Positions 27,953 through 36,851 of a stretch of 64,000 bases of DNA are shown in pieces; position 1 is the first letter of the stretch; each line of letters begins with the position of its first letter. Under the pieces are notes generated by a model, which did not search any database, had not been told where the DNA came from, and worked only from the letters and a program-made list of their open reading frames with translations. The translations under genes were made by a program, and so were the position numbers. The stretch is from Pseudoalteromonas piscicida (GTDB lineage Bacteria > Pseudomonadota > Gammaproteobacteria > Enterobacterales > Alteromonadaceae): positions 1,170,805-1,234,804 of the forward strand of contig NZ_CP011925.1 of NCBI RefSeq assembly GCF_000238315.3, read 5' to 3'.

Positions 27953-28906
27953 ATGGCACTTGTTTGTTTTGGTGAGGCGTTGATTGATTTTTTATCGGAC
28001 GGCAAAACACCAGAGTCATTTACTAAATATGCAGGTGGTGCGCCTGCAAACGTTGCGGTAGCTGCTGCAAAGCAAGGCGTTGGTGCATATTTTTGCGGTA
28101 TGTTAGGCAATGATATGTTCGGCCAGTTTTTAGCTCAAGAGTTACAGGCTAATGGCGTAAATACTCGTTACCTTGAGTTTACTGATAAGGCCAAAACGGC
28201 ATTGGCATTTGTTTCTCTAGATAAACAAGGTGAAAGAAGCTTTAGTTTTTATCGGCCACCAGCGGCGGATTTGTTGTTCAGGCAAACACATTTTTCTGAG
28301 GATATGTTTACAGAGCATTCTGTATTACATATATGCAGTAACAGTCTTACTGAAGAGAATATCTATAAAACCACGGTTTATGCGCTCGAGCATGCGCGTT
28401 CAAACAACATGCTTGTTAGTTTTGATATGAACCTCAGGTTGAACCTGTGGAGTTCGACTACGCATATTCTTGATAGAATTTGGCATTGTATCGCGCTAAG
28501 TGATGTCGTTAAACTCTCACGCGAAGAATTGGAATACCTGAACGCGAATAGTCATGCGGGTAAAACCAAAGCGCAAACCATAGCCGCAGTTATGGATAAG
28601 CAAACTCAATTGTTATTAATAACCGACGGCGCAAACCCAGTTGAGATTTATCTACCAAATGATAGTGCTAAAGTTGCTGCGCCAAATGTTGTTGCTGTGG
28701 ATACCACGGCTGCGGGAGATGCGTTTGTCGGGGGGTTACTTGCTGAGATCATTCGAAAGTTTAAACCTACCCAAGATACTGAGTTTGTCATCTCACTGGA
28801 TGAGGCAAAAGACTTAGTCGCGTATGCTGCGAAATGTGGAGCATTTGCCGTTCAACGCTACGGTGCATTTGCCGCTTTGCCGTCTAAAGGTGATATTGGC
28901 GAATAG
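27953..28906 (+). CDS. PfkB-family carbohydrate kinase, probable fructokinase
   Basis: A 317-residue ribokinase-like sugar kinase. It begins MALVCFGEALIDFLSDG, has YAGGAPANVAVAAAKQG (PfkB signature 1) and ends with VVAVDTTAAGDAFVGGLLAE (signature 2, catalytic Asp of the GD pair about residue 257). It would phosphorylate fructose made by the upstream isomerase to fructose-6-phosphate, completing a mannose route that needs no mannose-6-phosphate isomerase. It forms a two-gene operon with the isomerase. A 10-bp hairpin stem follows at 28921-28955. Confidence 0.87.
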   Translation: MALVCFGEALIDFLSDGKTPESFTKYAGGAPANVAVAAAKQGVGAYFCGMLGNDMFGQFLAQELQANGVNTRYLEFTDKAKTALAFVSLDKQGERSFSFYRPPAADLLFRQTHFSEDMFTEHSVLHICSNSLTEENIYKTTVYALEHARSNNMLVSFDMNLRLNLWSSTTHILDRIWHCIALSDVVKLSREELEYLNANSHAGKTKAQTIAAVMDKQTQLLLITDGANPVEIYLPNDSAKVAAPNVVAVDTTAAGDAFVGGLLAEIIRKFKPTQDTEFVISLDEAKDLVAYAAKCGAFAVQRYGAFAALPSKGDIGE

Positions 28907-28920
28907 AATACCTTTTTCTG

Positions 28921-28955
28921 GGATAGATGCATGCTGTACCGCAAAGCATCTATCC
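28921..28955. terminator. Hairpin between convergent genes
   Basis: GGATAGATGC and GCATCTATCC form a perfect 10-bp stem around a 15-base loop. There is no T-run directly after it, so termination is uncertain. It lies between the fructokinase gene and the converging YcgN-like gene. Confidence 0.35.
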
Positions 28956-28969
28956 TAGGACCTGCTTCT

Positions 28970-29464
28970 TTAGTCGCTGTCTTTGTGGGGCCACTCAACA
29001 ATATGCGCTTCAAAATCAGATTCTAAATCTACTTCCAGCTCAGAAATTGCCTTACCAAAAATACTGATCCCCGCATCTATCATGGCTTGTTTGGAACCAT
29101 TATTTCTAAGAGGATGCCAGCTTGCCAGTCCCCTGCCCTCATGAAGTCGTCGATAACTACAACTGTTTGGCATGAAAAAGATATCTTTGAGATTTTCTTT
29201 GGTTAGCTGTACGCAAGAGGGTACTAGAATTTGCCTTTCGCTGTAGCGGCTACAACCACAGCTATTTTTATCGTTATATTGGCAAACAACATCGGTGTAG
29301 AGTAGCTCTTCTCCTTCGCGCAAAAAGTCGGTGCTCTCAAATGATTCATCTTCTTCATCGCCGTCGATAAAAGAGTGTAAACAGCATTTACCACAACCAT
29401 CACAAATCGCTTCCCACTCATCTCTAGTCATTTCTTCGAGTACTTTTTCTTGCCAAAAGCTCAT
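28970..29464 (-). CDS. YcgN-like UPF0260 cysteine-cluster protein
   Basis: A 164-residue soluble protein matching E. coli YcgN along its length: WQEKVLEEMTRDEWEAICDGCGKCCLH at the start, then CGCSRYSERQ, VPSCVQLTKENL and CSYRRLHEGRGLASWHPL. The CxxCxxCC cluster belongs to the YkgJ superfamily thought to bind zinc or an Fe-S cluster. An acidic insert, DGDEEDESFESTDF, follows CCLHSF and is longer than in E. coli. Function is unknown. It is monocistronic. Confidence 0.85.
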   Translation of the reverse strand: MSFWQEKVLEEMTRDEWEAICDGCGKCCLHSFIDGDEEDESFESTDFLREGEELLYTDVVCQYNDKNSCGCSRYSERQILVPSCVQLTKENLKDIFFMPNSCSYRRLHEGRGLASWHPLRNNGSKQAMIDAGISIFGKAISELEVDLESDFEAHIVEWPHKDSD

Positions 29465-29682
29465 TACTTTGCCCCTTCATTACGCTTTTTTGCATCATAT
29501 TTGATTTGTGAAGTTGGAATCGATCACATCAAACAAGCGGCGCATTCTATAGGATAGTTGAACATAATTCAAAATTGGCGAACTATTTATGGCTGACTAT
29601 GATTAAAGTACTATTTTTATTTCATAATCTTTGGCGAGAGCGCTATTTGTCTGCGATTATGGAACGTAGCGAGGGTGGTTGA

Positions 29683-31443
29683 TTGAGGCAAAGGTACGTC
29701 TTTTTATTGTTTGTACTCCTGTTGTCTCTGTGTAGTCAAGTGGTAGCTGCTGGCAAAGAGACGTTGCAACTAGAGTACGTGGCTTCAAATGCTAAAATTG
29801 TCGACGTCATAAATAACTCAAGTATCCATTGGCAAACTACCGATGATAAAGTGTTGAACTTAGGTTATTCCAACCTAAGTTACTGGGTACGTACGTCGTT
29901 AAATATTGACGAAAAAGAAGGGCCTTATTTACTTGAGATAGCCTATCCGGTGCTGGATCAACTTGATGTTTACATGCTACAAGAAGGCAATATATTTGTT
30001 CATCAGCAATTAGGAGATAAACAACCTTTCGTTGACCGCCCTTTTGCGCATGAACATTTTATTATACCACTCCCAAACGGCACGCATGGTAAGGTAGCAC
30101 TATACATTAAAGTACGCTCATCCAGTGCGCTGCAACTTCCCGTGGTACTTTGGACAAACCATGACTTTTTGATAAACGACCAAGTTTTTCGTATCGTGAT
30201 GGGGATCTACTTTGGTTTGATGGGGATAATGGCAGCTTATAATGTGCTCCTCTATTTTACCATTCGCGAATCCACATTATTTTACTATGTTTTATACGTT
30301 ATTTGTTTAGCGCTATTTTCTGCTTGTTTGTCAGGTTTTGCCTTTCGATATCTTTGGCCAAATAGTCTTTGGTGGAACGATCAAGCAATCTTGTTCTTTC
30401 TTATCAGTTCGGTGTTAACCGGCACTTACTTTGTTATGACATTGCTCGAGATTTGTATTTCGGACAAGTGGCTTTATCTAGGTTGTCGCTTAATTTTGGG
30501 ATTAGGGCTGGTACTCTTATTTTCTTCTGTGTTTTTTGACTATGCAGTGATGATAAAACTTACCATAGCGTATGCCGTATCAGCTTGTATCTGGGGCGTA
30601 TTCTGCCGTATTTTACGTTTGGCTGGGAAAAGCCGCTTAGCGACATACTATTCGATTGCTTGGAGCTCAGTGCTCTTTGGCGGGATCATTCTTGCGCTAA
30701 ATAAATTAGATTTAATCAGCCAAACTTGGTTTACCGAAAATGCGCTATTAATAGGTACTGCCATTGAGGTGGCCTGTTTATCGATAGCAATAGGTGAAAA
30801 ACTCAATACCGAGAAAAACAAGCGCTTTCAAGCGCAATTAACGGCATTCAATGAAATCCAAAAAGTAAACTCTCAATTAGAGAAGACTGTCGCCATCCGA
30901 ACTCAAGCGCTACAGGAAGCTAACGATAGACTGGAGCTTGCGAGTCGCACCGATGCGCTTACTGGTGTTGCCAATAGGCGAGCGCTAGACGAAGCCTTGC
31001 ATAGTGAATGCTTAAGAGCAAAGCGTTTTGAACACGCTCTTAGTGTTATTATGATCGATATCGATTTTTTTAAGCAGGTTAACGATACCTATGGTCACGA
31101 AGCGGGAGACGATTGTCTGATTCACATCGGACGTATACTTTCCAATTGTGCTACGAGAGCGGGAGACTTTGTCGCACGGTATGGCGGCGAAGAGTTTTGT
31201 ATTGTACTTGCACAAACCGATAGCTCGCAGGCTTTTGACCTTGCAGAGAAGATCAGAATGACATGTGAGACTAGCCCATTGATAAGCGAAAGCTATTGTA
31301 TAGAGATGACATTAAGTGCAGGATTACATACTCAGACTAAGCCACCATACAGCGGTAAAGAATTGCTCGCCTCGGCAGATCAGGCACTTTATTTTGCTAA
31401 GCGTAATGGTCGTAATCAAGTGGCAATCTCAGGTGAGCTGTAA
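29683..31443 (+). CDS. Diguanylate cyclase with 7TM-DISM sensor
   Basis: A 586-residue membrane enzyme making cyclic di-GMP from two GTP. Its signal peptide is about residues 1-22. The extracellular 7TMR-DISMED2-type domain (about 30-160) contains YSNLSYWVRTSL. Seven helices follow (about 170-385), then a coiled-coil linker and a GGDEF domain with DALTGVANRRALD and the active-site GGEEF (residues 501-505). An RAGD inhibitory-site motif lies five residues before GGEEF, so product inhibition is expected. The start appears to be TTG after a GAGGGTGG stretch. Confidence 0.9.
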   Translation: MRQRYVFLLFVLLLSLCSQVVAAGKETLQLEYVASNAKIVDVINNSSIHWQTTDDKVLNLGYSNLSYWVRTSLNIDEKEGPYLLEIAYPVLDQLDVYMLQEGNIFVHQQLGDKQPFVDRPFAHEHFIIPLPNGTHGKVALYIKVRSSSALQLPVVLWTNHDFLINDQVFRIVMGIYFGLMGIMAAYNVLLYFTIRESTLFYYVLYVICLALFSACLSGFAFRYLWPNSLWWNDQAILFFLISSVLTGTYFVMTLLEICISDKWLYLGCRLILGLGLVLLFSSVFFDYAVMIKLTIAYAVSACIWGVFCRILRLAGKSRLATYYSIAWSSVLFGGIILALNKLDLISQTWFTENALLIGTAIEVACLSIAIGEKLNTEKNKRFQAQLTAFNEIQKVNSQLEKTVAIRTQALQEANDRLELASRTDALTGVANRRALDEALHSECLRAKRFEHALSVIMIDIDFFKQVNDTYGHEAGDDCLIHIGRILSNCATRAGDFVARYGGEEFCIVLAQTDSSQAFDLAEKIRMTCETSPLISESYCIEMTLSAGLHTQTKPPYSGKELLASADQALYFAKRNGRNQVAISGEL

Positions 31444-31498
31444 ATTTGGTATTCGGCTGTAAATGAATTAGCTAAGTCACCATAGAAAAGGATATAAA

Positions 31499-31666
31499 AT
31501 GAAGACACTTTACAGAATCGCTATTTTATTGGCGCTCCTCATTGGGGTAATAGCTGCTTATAGCTATAGCAGCCACACTGGGATGTTCATTTTTGTGATA
31601 TTGGGTGTGGCACTTGAAATTGCATTTTGGCTTAAGTTAATACCGCGACGAAATAATAAAACGTGA
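31499..31666 (+). CDS. Small two-helix membrane protein
   Basis: A 55-residue ORF not long enough for usual cut-offs. It begins MKTLYRIAILLALLIGVIA, has a second hydrophobic segment (MFIFVILGVALEIAFWLKLI) and ends basic (PRRNNKT). An AAGGA ribosome binding site sits 6 bases before the ATG. It lies 55 bases after the diguanylate cyclase stop and may be co-transcribed. I do not recognise a family. Confidence 0.6.
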   Translation: MKTLYRIAILLALLIGVIAAYSYSSHTGMFIFVILGVALEIAFWLKLIPRRNNKT

Positions 31667-31689
31667 GCGCGAAAACATACTGTTGTATA

Positions 31690-33654
31690 TCAACTAAAAG
31701 CAGGCACTTTAGTTAATGGAAGCTTGATCTCCATGTTCAACCCGCCTAATAGGCTATTAAAGGATTCAATTTGTCCACTGTGAGCTTCTACCACTTTTTT
31801 GCACATCGCAAGGCCCATCCCCTTGGATTTTCCCGAATTGGTTCTTGCTGATTGTGATTTGTAAAGCGGGTCAAATAGCTGTTGGTGCGCCTCATAGGAT
31901 AGCGGAGTGCCTGAATCTTCAATGCGAATGATTAGATTGCTGTCTACGCTAAAGAAACTCATCTTTACTTGGACCTTATCTCCACCATGCTTAATCGCAT
32001 TACCTAAGATCTCGAGAACGCAATTAGTCATCGCGTCTAGGTCGACGGTTATTTTTTCTGTTCCAGATATTTGATAGTTAACCTCTAATTGCTCTTTATT
32101 ATCTTTAAATAGACCCGCGGCCTGAGTATGCACTGTATTTACTAGTTTGCAGATTGTGAAGTCTCTAAGATTAAGCATAGTTGCTAACTTTTCATTGTCA
32201 GTGACTAGCATTAACTGATTAATAAATTGATTTAGCTCGTCGATTTTATCCATGAGCTTGCCGTAGCTCTCCTGAACATTCTCAACGATATTGTATTGTA
32301 GAGATTCAACCTGTACCTTCATAACGGTAAGTGGTGTACGCAGCTCATGAGAGAGATCGGTAAATAAACGTTGTTCTTTCTTTTCTAATGCTTGCTGATT
32401 TTGACGGTTGAACTGTTTCTCTGTTTGTACTGTATTCGAGAGCGCATTCACCTGGGTTTGTAGCGTTGATAGCAGATTATTTTGGGCTGACTTATTTTGT
32501 TGCGCAAGTGCCAGCGTAAACAACATGACCTCAATTAAGTAGCCAAGTTTAATCGCGCTTGATATATGATAAACATTGATAAAGCCAGCATACATTGTTC
32601 CACCGATGGCAATGAAATTCACAAAAATGACATGGTTTAGCAGGCTGAGGGAAAAAGTTACAGAACCAGGAGCACTCTGTTTCAAAGACCAATAGCTGGT
32701 ATAAAGAAATAGCGGGATGATACTCAAGCTTAATACTAGGTTGTAATGAACTGATTTTGAATAGATTGCCACTGGGATAAGCAGTAGGTAAGCCGCTAAA
32801 AATCCATTATATAAAAGGTGTAAGGTTTCGTTTCTATGCCTTAATTGCAGAAATTGCTTGATGAAAAGAAGGTGAAACACTGGTACAAAAGTCATCAAAC
32901 AAGCTGAAAATAAGGTGGCAAATTTGCCTTGTGAAGGCCAAAAATATTGAAAAGTGAACCCTGACATATCCAACACAATAAGCAAAAACAATAGCGTCCA
33001 AAGACAATAGTAAGCGTTGGTCGCATTGGCATTAAAATAAAAGTTAACCAATACAATAACAAACACGGCTGCTATGATCCCGCTTAGTGCAGCATTGGTA
33101 ACCGTACTGGTAAGAACGTTACTGTTGAGCTCATTATCATTGATTAATCTAAGGTCAGCGGGGGCATTCGCAAAAGTTTGATAGCGGACAATAATACTTG
33201 CCCCTGTTAAGTGCTCTTTTGATAATGGCAGATATAATTGAGGTGCTTCCACTTCCCTTTTATTAAACGCGGTATTCAGGGTGTGTTGCGTTAAAAATTT
33301 GACCTCGCCGTTGTTAATCAAAGCAACACTTAGCCAAGGTAATCTAGCAAAGCCAAATGCGATGTAATTTCTGCCCTCGGATACAAGCATATTTGGGGTG
33401 ATCAATGCCCACTGATAAGACTCATTCTTTAGCTCAGGTACTTGGCTTGAAAGTACCTTTACAATAGATTGGCTTTCGCGCTCATTTATGCCGAGCGTTG
33501 AAGATAATTGCGCAGCATCGACTTCTCCAAAATGGATTGTTAATGGTTCACTTACTCTATGCTCGGCACTAGGCGTAAAGTCAACTGCACCAGCCGCCAT
33601 AGAAAAAAGCATAAAAATTAACGAGAAAAGTCTTAACATAGTGATATAAGGCAC
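31690..33654 (-). CDS. Sensor histidine kinase with 7TM-DISM module
   Basis: A 654-residue membrane kinase: signal peptide (to about residue 23), an extracellular 7TMR-DISMED2-type domain (about 30-175), seven helices (about 185-385), a coiled coil, then a HisKA domain with the phosphoacceptor in DLSHELRTPLTVMK (His436). The HATPase_c domain has the N box LEILGNAIKHGG, RIEDSGTPL and KSKGMGLAMCKKVV. No response regulator is adjacent, so it is an orphan kinase here. Signal unknown. The domain plan is the same as the cyclase on the other side of the small membrane ORF. Confidence 0.9.
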   Translation of the reverse strand: MPYITMLRLFSLIFMLFSMAAGAVDFTPSAEHRVSEPLTIHFGEVDAAQLSSTLGINERESQSIVKVLSSQVPELKNESYQWALITPNMLVSEGRNYIAFGFARLPWLSVALINNGEVKFLTQHTLNTAFNKREVEAPQLYLPLSKEHLTGASIIVRYQTFANAPADLRLINDNELNSNVLTSTVTNAALSGIIAAVFVIVLVNFYFNANATNAYYCLWTLLFLLIVLDMSGFTFQYFWPSQGKFATLFSACLMTFVPVFHLLFIKQFLQLRHRNETLHLLYNGFLAAYLLLIPVAIYSKSVHYNLVLSLSIIPLFLYTSYWSLKQSAPGSVTFSLSLLNHVIFVNFIAIGGTMYAGFINVYHISSAIKLGYLIEVMLFTLALAQQNKSAQNNLLSTLQTQVNALSNTVQTEKQFNRQNQQALEKKEQRLFTDLSHELRTPLTVMKVQVESLQYNIVENVQESYGKLMDKIDELNQFINQLMLVTDNEKLATMLNLRDFTICKLVNTVHTQAAGLFKDNKEQLEVNYQISGTEKITVDLDAMTNCVLEILGNAIKHGGDKVQVKMSFFSVDSNLIIRIEDSGTPLSYEAHQQLFDPLYKSQSARTNSGKSKGMGLAMCKKVVEAHSGQIESFNSLLGGLNMEIKLPLTKVPAFS

Positions 33655-33898
33655 AATAATTATAGCTAAATCCTACTTTTAAATAGTGAAGCAAATGTGG
33701 ATCAAATTTGGAGAAGTAAACAAATGTAAATGCATCACATAACTAATAATCAGTAAAAACAGTATATTACTACTATTAGTTACCATTGTTTCAAAAAATG
33801 CGATGAGAAAATGAGCATACGTGTCGAGTTACATAAAATTGAAATATAACTGTAACAATTGGGTGGTTAAATGCGCGGCTGAAATAAAAGTGTAATGA

Positions 33899-35068
33899 AT
33901 GAACATTACTTACTCTAAGAGCGAAACTATGGTTAATCAATCTCAGACTTCAGCATCAGCTAAACTTTTTAACTGGCTGTCAATCGTATTACTTGTTTAC
34001 TTAGTCTTAGTCGCAGTTGGCACTGTGAGTGGCGGTTTTAAATTGGCCTCAGGTGGAAGTGAAGGCGCGAAGGAAATCTTCGCATTTGCAACCAATCCAA
34101 TCGTCGCCCTACTCTTAGGGGCTTTAGCAACTGCATTGGTGCAGTCCTCTTCAACGGTAACTTCTGTTATTGTTGGCCTCGTTGCTGGTGGATTACCTAT
34201 TAGTATCGCAATTCCTATGGTGATGGGCGCAAATATTAGTACAACTATTACTAACACGCTCGTTTCTATTGGCCACATTCGTAGTAAAGACGAGTTTAGA
34301 AGAGCGTTTGCCGCATCCACCGTACATGACTTCTTTAATTTATTAGCCGTTGCTATTTTCCTTCCTTTGGAAATCATGTTTGGCATGTTAGAGAAACTTG
34401 CGTCAGGACTAGCCCATGTATTTGTTGGTGATGCTGACTTATCGTTAAAAAGTTACAACTTTATCAAACCGCTAGTGAAGCCTGCGGTTAGCGTGGTAAA
34501 AGATGGTGTTAGCTTCTTAGATTCGACGGCTGCCGGTATTGCCATGGTTGTTATCGGTATCATGATGATCCTGTTCGCTGTAACTTACTTAGGTAAATTA
34601 CTCAAAAAGGCGTTGGTAGGTAAAGCGAAAGAATTATTACACAGTGCGATAGGCAGAGGCCCTGTTGTAGGTATAAGCTCAGGCGCTTTAGTTACGGTAA
34701 TGGTACAATCGTCTTCGACAACAACAAGCTTGATGATCCCACTCGCTGGCAGCGGCGTATTTACCACTCGTCAGATATATCCATTCACTTTAGGTGCAAA
34801 TATAGGCACTACAATTACCGCTTTGTTAGCGGCGACTTCTATCACAGGTCCTGCAGCAGAAGTCGCATTAACGATTGCACTTGTACATGTTATGTTTAAC
34901 GTTTTTGCGGTAGCACTTATTTACGGTTTACCATTACTGAGAGAAATCCCGCTTCATCTAGCTGAGAAGTTAGCCGAGATTGGTGCGCAGAATAAACCAG
35001 CAGCTTTGGCTTACGTATTAGGTTCATTCTTCGTATTTCCGGGGCTCATTATGCTCGCAGTACGATAA
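33899..35068 (+). CDS. Na+/phosphate symporter family protein (NptA-like)
   Basis: A 389-residue permease with two inverted membrane repeats, each carrying the family hallmark QSSST (residues 82-86 and about 270-274), as in the SLC34-type sodium/phosphate cotransporters such as Vibrio NptA. ANISTTITNTL and ANIGTTITALL are the paired repeat motifs. The start is uncertain: Met1 at 33899 or Met11 at 33929 (MVNQSQTSASAK). Neither has a strong ribosome binding site. I could not identify a convincing PhoB box upstream. A terminator follows at 35093. Confidence 0.85.
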   Translation: MNITYSKSETMVNQSQTSASAKLFNWLSIVLLVYLVLVAVGTVSGGFKLASGGSEGAKEIFAFATNPIVALLLGALATALVQSSSTVTSVIVGLVAGGLPISIAIPMVMGANISTTITNTLVSIGHIRSKDEFRRAFAASTVHDFFNLLAVAIFLPLEIMFGMLEKLASGLAHVFVGDADLSLKSYNFIKPLVKPAVSVVKDGVSFLDSTAAGIAMVVIGIMMILFAVTYLGKLLKKALVGKAKELLHSAIGRGPVVGISSGALVTVMVQSSSTTTSLMIPLAGSGVFTTRQIYPFTLGANIGTTITALLAATSITGPAAEVALTIALVHVMFNVFAVALIYGLPLLREIPLHLAEKLAEIGAQNKPAALAYVLGSFFVFPGLIMLAVR

Positions 35069-35092
35069 ATAAAACGGACAAAGAATGCATTT

Positions 35093-35115
35093 AAAGCTCG
35101 GTATTGCCGAGCTTT
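35093..35115 (+). terminator. Terminator of the Na/Pi symporter gene
   Basis: AAAGCTCGG (35093-35101) pairs with CCGAGCTTT (35107-35115), followed by GACTTTT. Confidence 0.75.
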
Positions 35116-35204
35116 GACTTTTGTAGCCTTTGGTTGATAAGTCATAATTCTGTAATCTAGCTTTGAGATAATTAACATTGTCTTGTAAATAACGAAAGAA
35201 AGTA

Positions 35205-35684
35205 ATGAGTAGCAAATCTGGTATTTTTAGTTTTAATGCAGCACAGATCACAAGTTCTATGAGGGGACAGTACCGTGCTGTTCAGCCCTATGAGAAACTT
35301 AGTCTGCAACCAGGTGAGCAAGAACTTTCTTTGGTGATAGAGTTGCCAATGGATGCGCGTATTGATGACCGAGTTAACGTTGTACTAACAAAGCACGGCG
35401 AGCGAAATACTAAGTGCGAGGTCTCTTTGGTGGTTGATCCGGAGTCGTATCTCACTAAGATTGTCGAAATTAATGTAAAGCAATCGCTTGAAGCAGGCTC
35501 TTACTTTATGCAACTGAACCTAGTGGGACTCCACGATTACTTAAAGAATGCGGCTGAGTTTGATATCATTTTGAATGAGCGACTTATCGTAAGCGAACCA
35601 TTATCTGAAGCGGTTACAACTCAGACTACTGGCTTCAAACGTATTTTTAACTCTGCGGTCAGCGCTGTATTATCCGTTTTTTAG
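35205..35684 (+). CDS. Hypothetical protein, 159 aa
   Basis: I recognise no family. The protein is cytosolic-looking, with no signal peptide. The central part (about residues 30-130) alternates hydrophobic residues as in a beta-sandwich (QELSLVIELPMDARIDD, VNVVLTKHGE, EVSLVVDPESYLTKIVEINV, GSYFMQLNLVGLHDY). The C-terminus (GFKRIFNSAVSAVLSVF) is an amphipathic or weakly hydrophobic helix that might touch the membrane. A GAAAG-rich ribosome binding site precedes the ATG. It converges with anmK and is separated from it by only 3 bases. Confidence 0.65.
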   Translation: MSSKSGIFSFNAAQITSSMRGQYRAVQPYEKLSLQPGEQELSLVIELPMDARIDDRVNVVLTKHGERNTKCEVSLVVDPESYLTKIVEINVKQSLEAGSYFMQLNLVGLHDYLKNAAEFDIILNERLIVSEPLSEAVTTQTTGFKRIFNSAVSAVLSVF

Positions 35685-35687
35685 CGA

Positions 35688-36851
35688 CTATGTTGGTAAT
35701 GAAATCTTACCCATAGAAAAAGGCAGTGCATCGCCATCACCTGATACGGTTTCATTCGCAAGTAGCGCAAATAAAGCGGCCTCTTTGGCATCAGGGTTGA
35801 TACCCAGTTGTGAGAAATCCTTGATTAAAACACGGTTATTCAAATGGCTTTCAATTCGCTCCATTAAAAATACATTATGAATACCACCTCCGCTTACATA
35901 TAGCTCTAATTCAGCCGTACTAAGTTTATTCACCGCATTTGCGATGGTGATAGCTGTGAACTCTGTCAGTGTCGTGATGATATCTTCATGATTATAATCT
36001 TTTCCATCCAATGCATGATGCACGAAAGTTTGATTAAATAACTCTTGTCCAGTTGATTTTGGAAGTGGTATATCAAAGAATTCGTGTGACAGTAAGGCTT
36101 CGAGAAATGGCAATTGAATTTTGCCACTTGACGCAATCTCACCATTTTCATCAAATGGCAGCCCTAATACGTGGCGACAATATTGGTCTACTAATGTGTT
36201 TCCTGGACCGATGTCACTGCACATACTCTGCGTTAGTGCACAATTTTGTGGTAAATAAGTAAGGTTTGAAATACCACCGATATTGAGTAAAACCCTATCG
36301 ATACTCGTGTCCGAATATAATAGATAGTCACCATATTGCACGAGAGGCGCGCCCTCATATCCTTTGGCGATATGCTTTTGTCTAAAGTCTGCGATGGTGA
36401 TGATGTTTGTTTTTGTCGCAATAATATCAGCGTCAACGATCTGCAACGTGCTATTTAAGTTTTCAATGTCTGCAAAGGCTTGTTTCGGACAATGGTAAAG
36501 TGTTTGTCCATGACTCGCTATTAAATCAACAGTGTCGGCCGCAACTTGCCATTCTGCCAAAGCATTATTGATGAGACTTGCGTACAACTCACCGAGCCAA
36601 GCATTTAATTGACATAACGTTTTAAGATTTACCTGAGATTTAGACGCGTGATCACTGAGAAGCTGCTTTTGCGAAGAGTTGTATTCTATCGTGGTAAATT
36701 GTTCGACCGTTAGCTGTGTATTTTTTCCTACACCTTCAATTTTACATAACGCAATATCTAACCCATCCAATGAGGTACCGCTCATTAGTCCGAGTATGTA
36801 TTTGGTCTTTTTTTCCGCGATTGTGGCGAGTTTAATAATATCTGTTTTCAT
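35688..36851 (-). CDS. anmK: Anhydro-N-acetylmuramic acid kinase
   Basis: It phosphorylates and opens 1,6-anhydro-N-acetylmuramate recovered from cell-wall turnover, giving MurNAc-6-phosphate. The 387 residues are typical. The N-terminal phosphate loop is ILGLMSGTSLDGLDIALCK, and later motifs are SHGQTLYHCP, DIGPGNTLVDQYCR and ELYVSGGGIHN. The gene starts directly after the RecQ-like helicase stop (1-base spacing), so it is the last gene of a three-gene minus-strand unit. Confidence 0.95.
   Translation of the reverse strand: MKTDIIKLATIAEKKTKYILGLMSGTSLDGLDIALCKIEGVGKNTQLTVEQFTTIEYNSSQKQLLSDHASKSQVNLKTLCQLNAWLGELYASLINNALAEWQVAADTVDLIASHGQTLYHCPKQAFADIENLNSTLQIVDADIIATKTNIITIADFRQKHIAKGYEGAPLVQYGDYLLYSDTSIDRVLLNIGGISNLTYLPQNCALTQSMCSDIGPGNTLVDQYCRHVLGLPFDENGEIASSGKIQLPFLEALLSHEFFDIPLPKSTGQELFNQTFVHHALDGKDYNHEDIITTLTEFTAITIANAVNKLSTAELELYVSGGGIHNVFLMERIESHLNNRVLIKDFSQLGINPDAKEAALFALLANETVSGDGDALPFSMGKISLPT

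Noticed and set aside
33831..33898. Possible PhoB box (single CTGTAACA) before the Na/Pi symporter
   Set aside because: Only one half-site is present; a real Pho box needs two direct repeats 11 bases apart.
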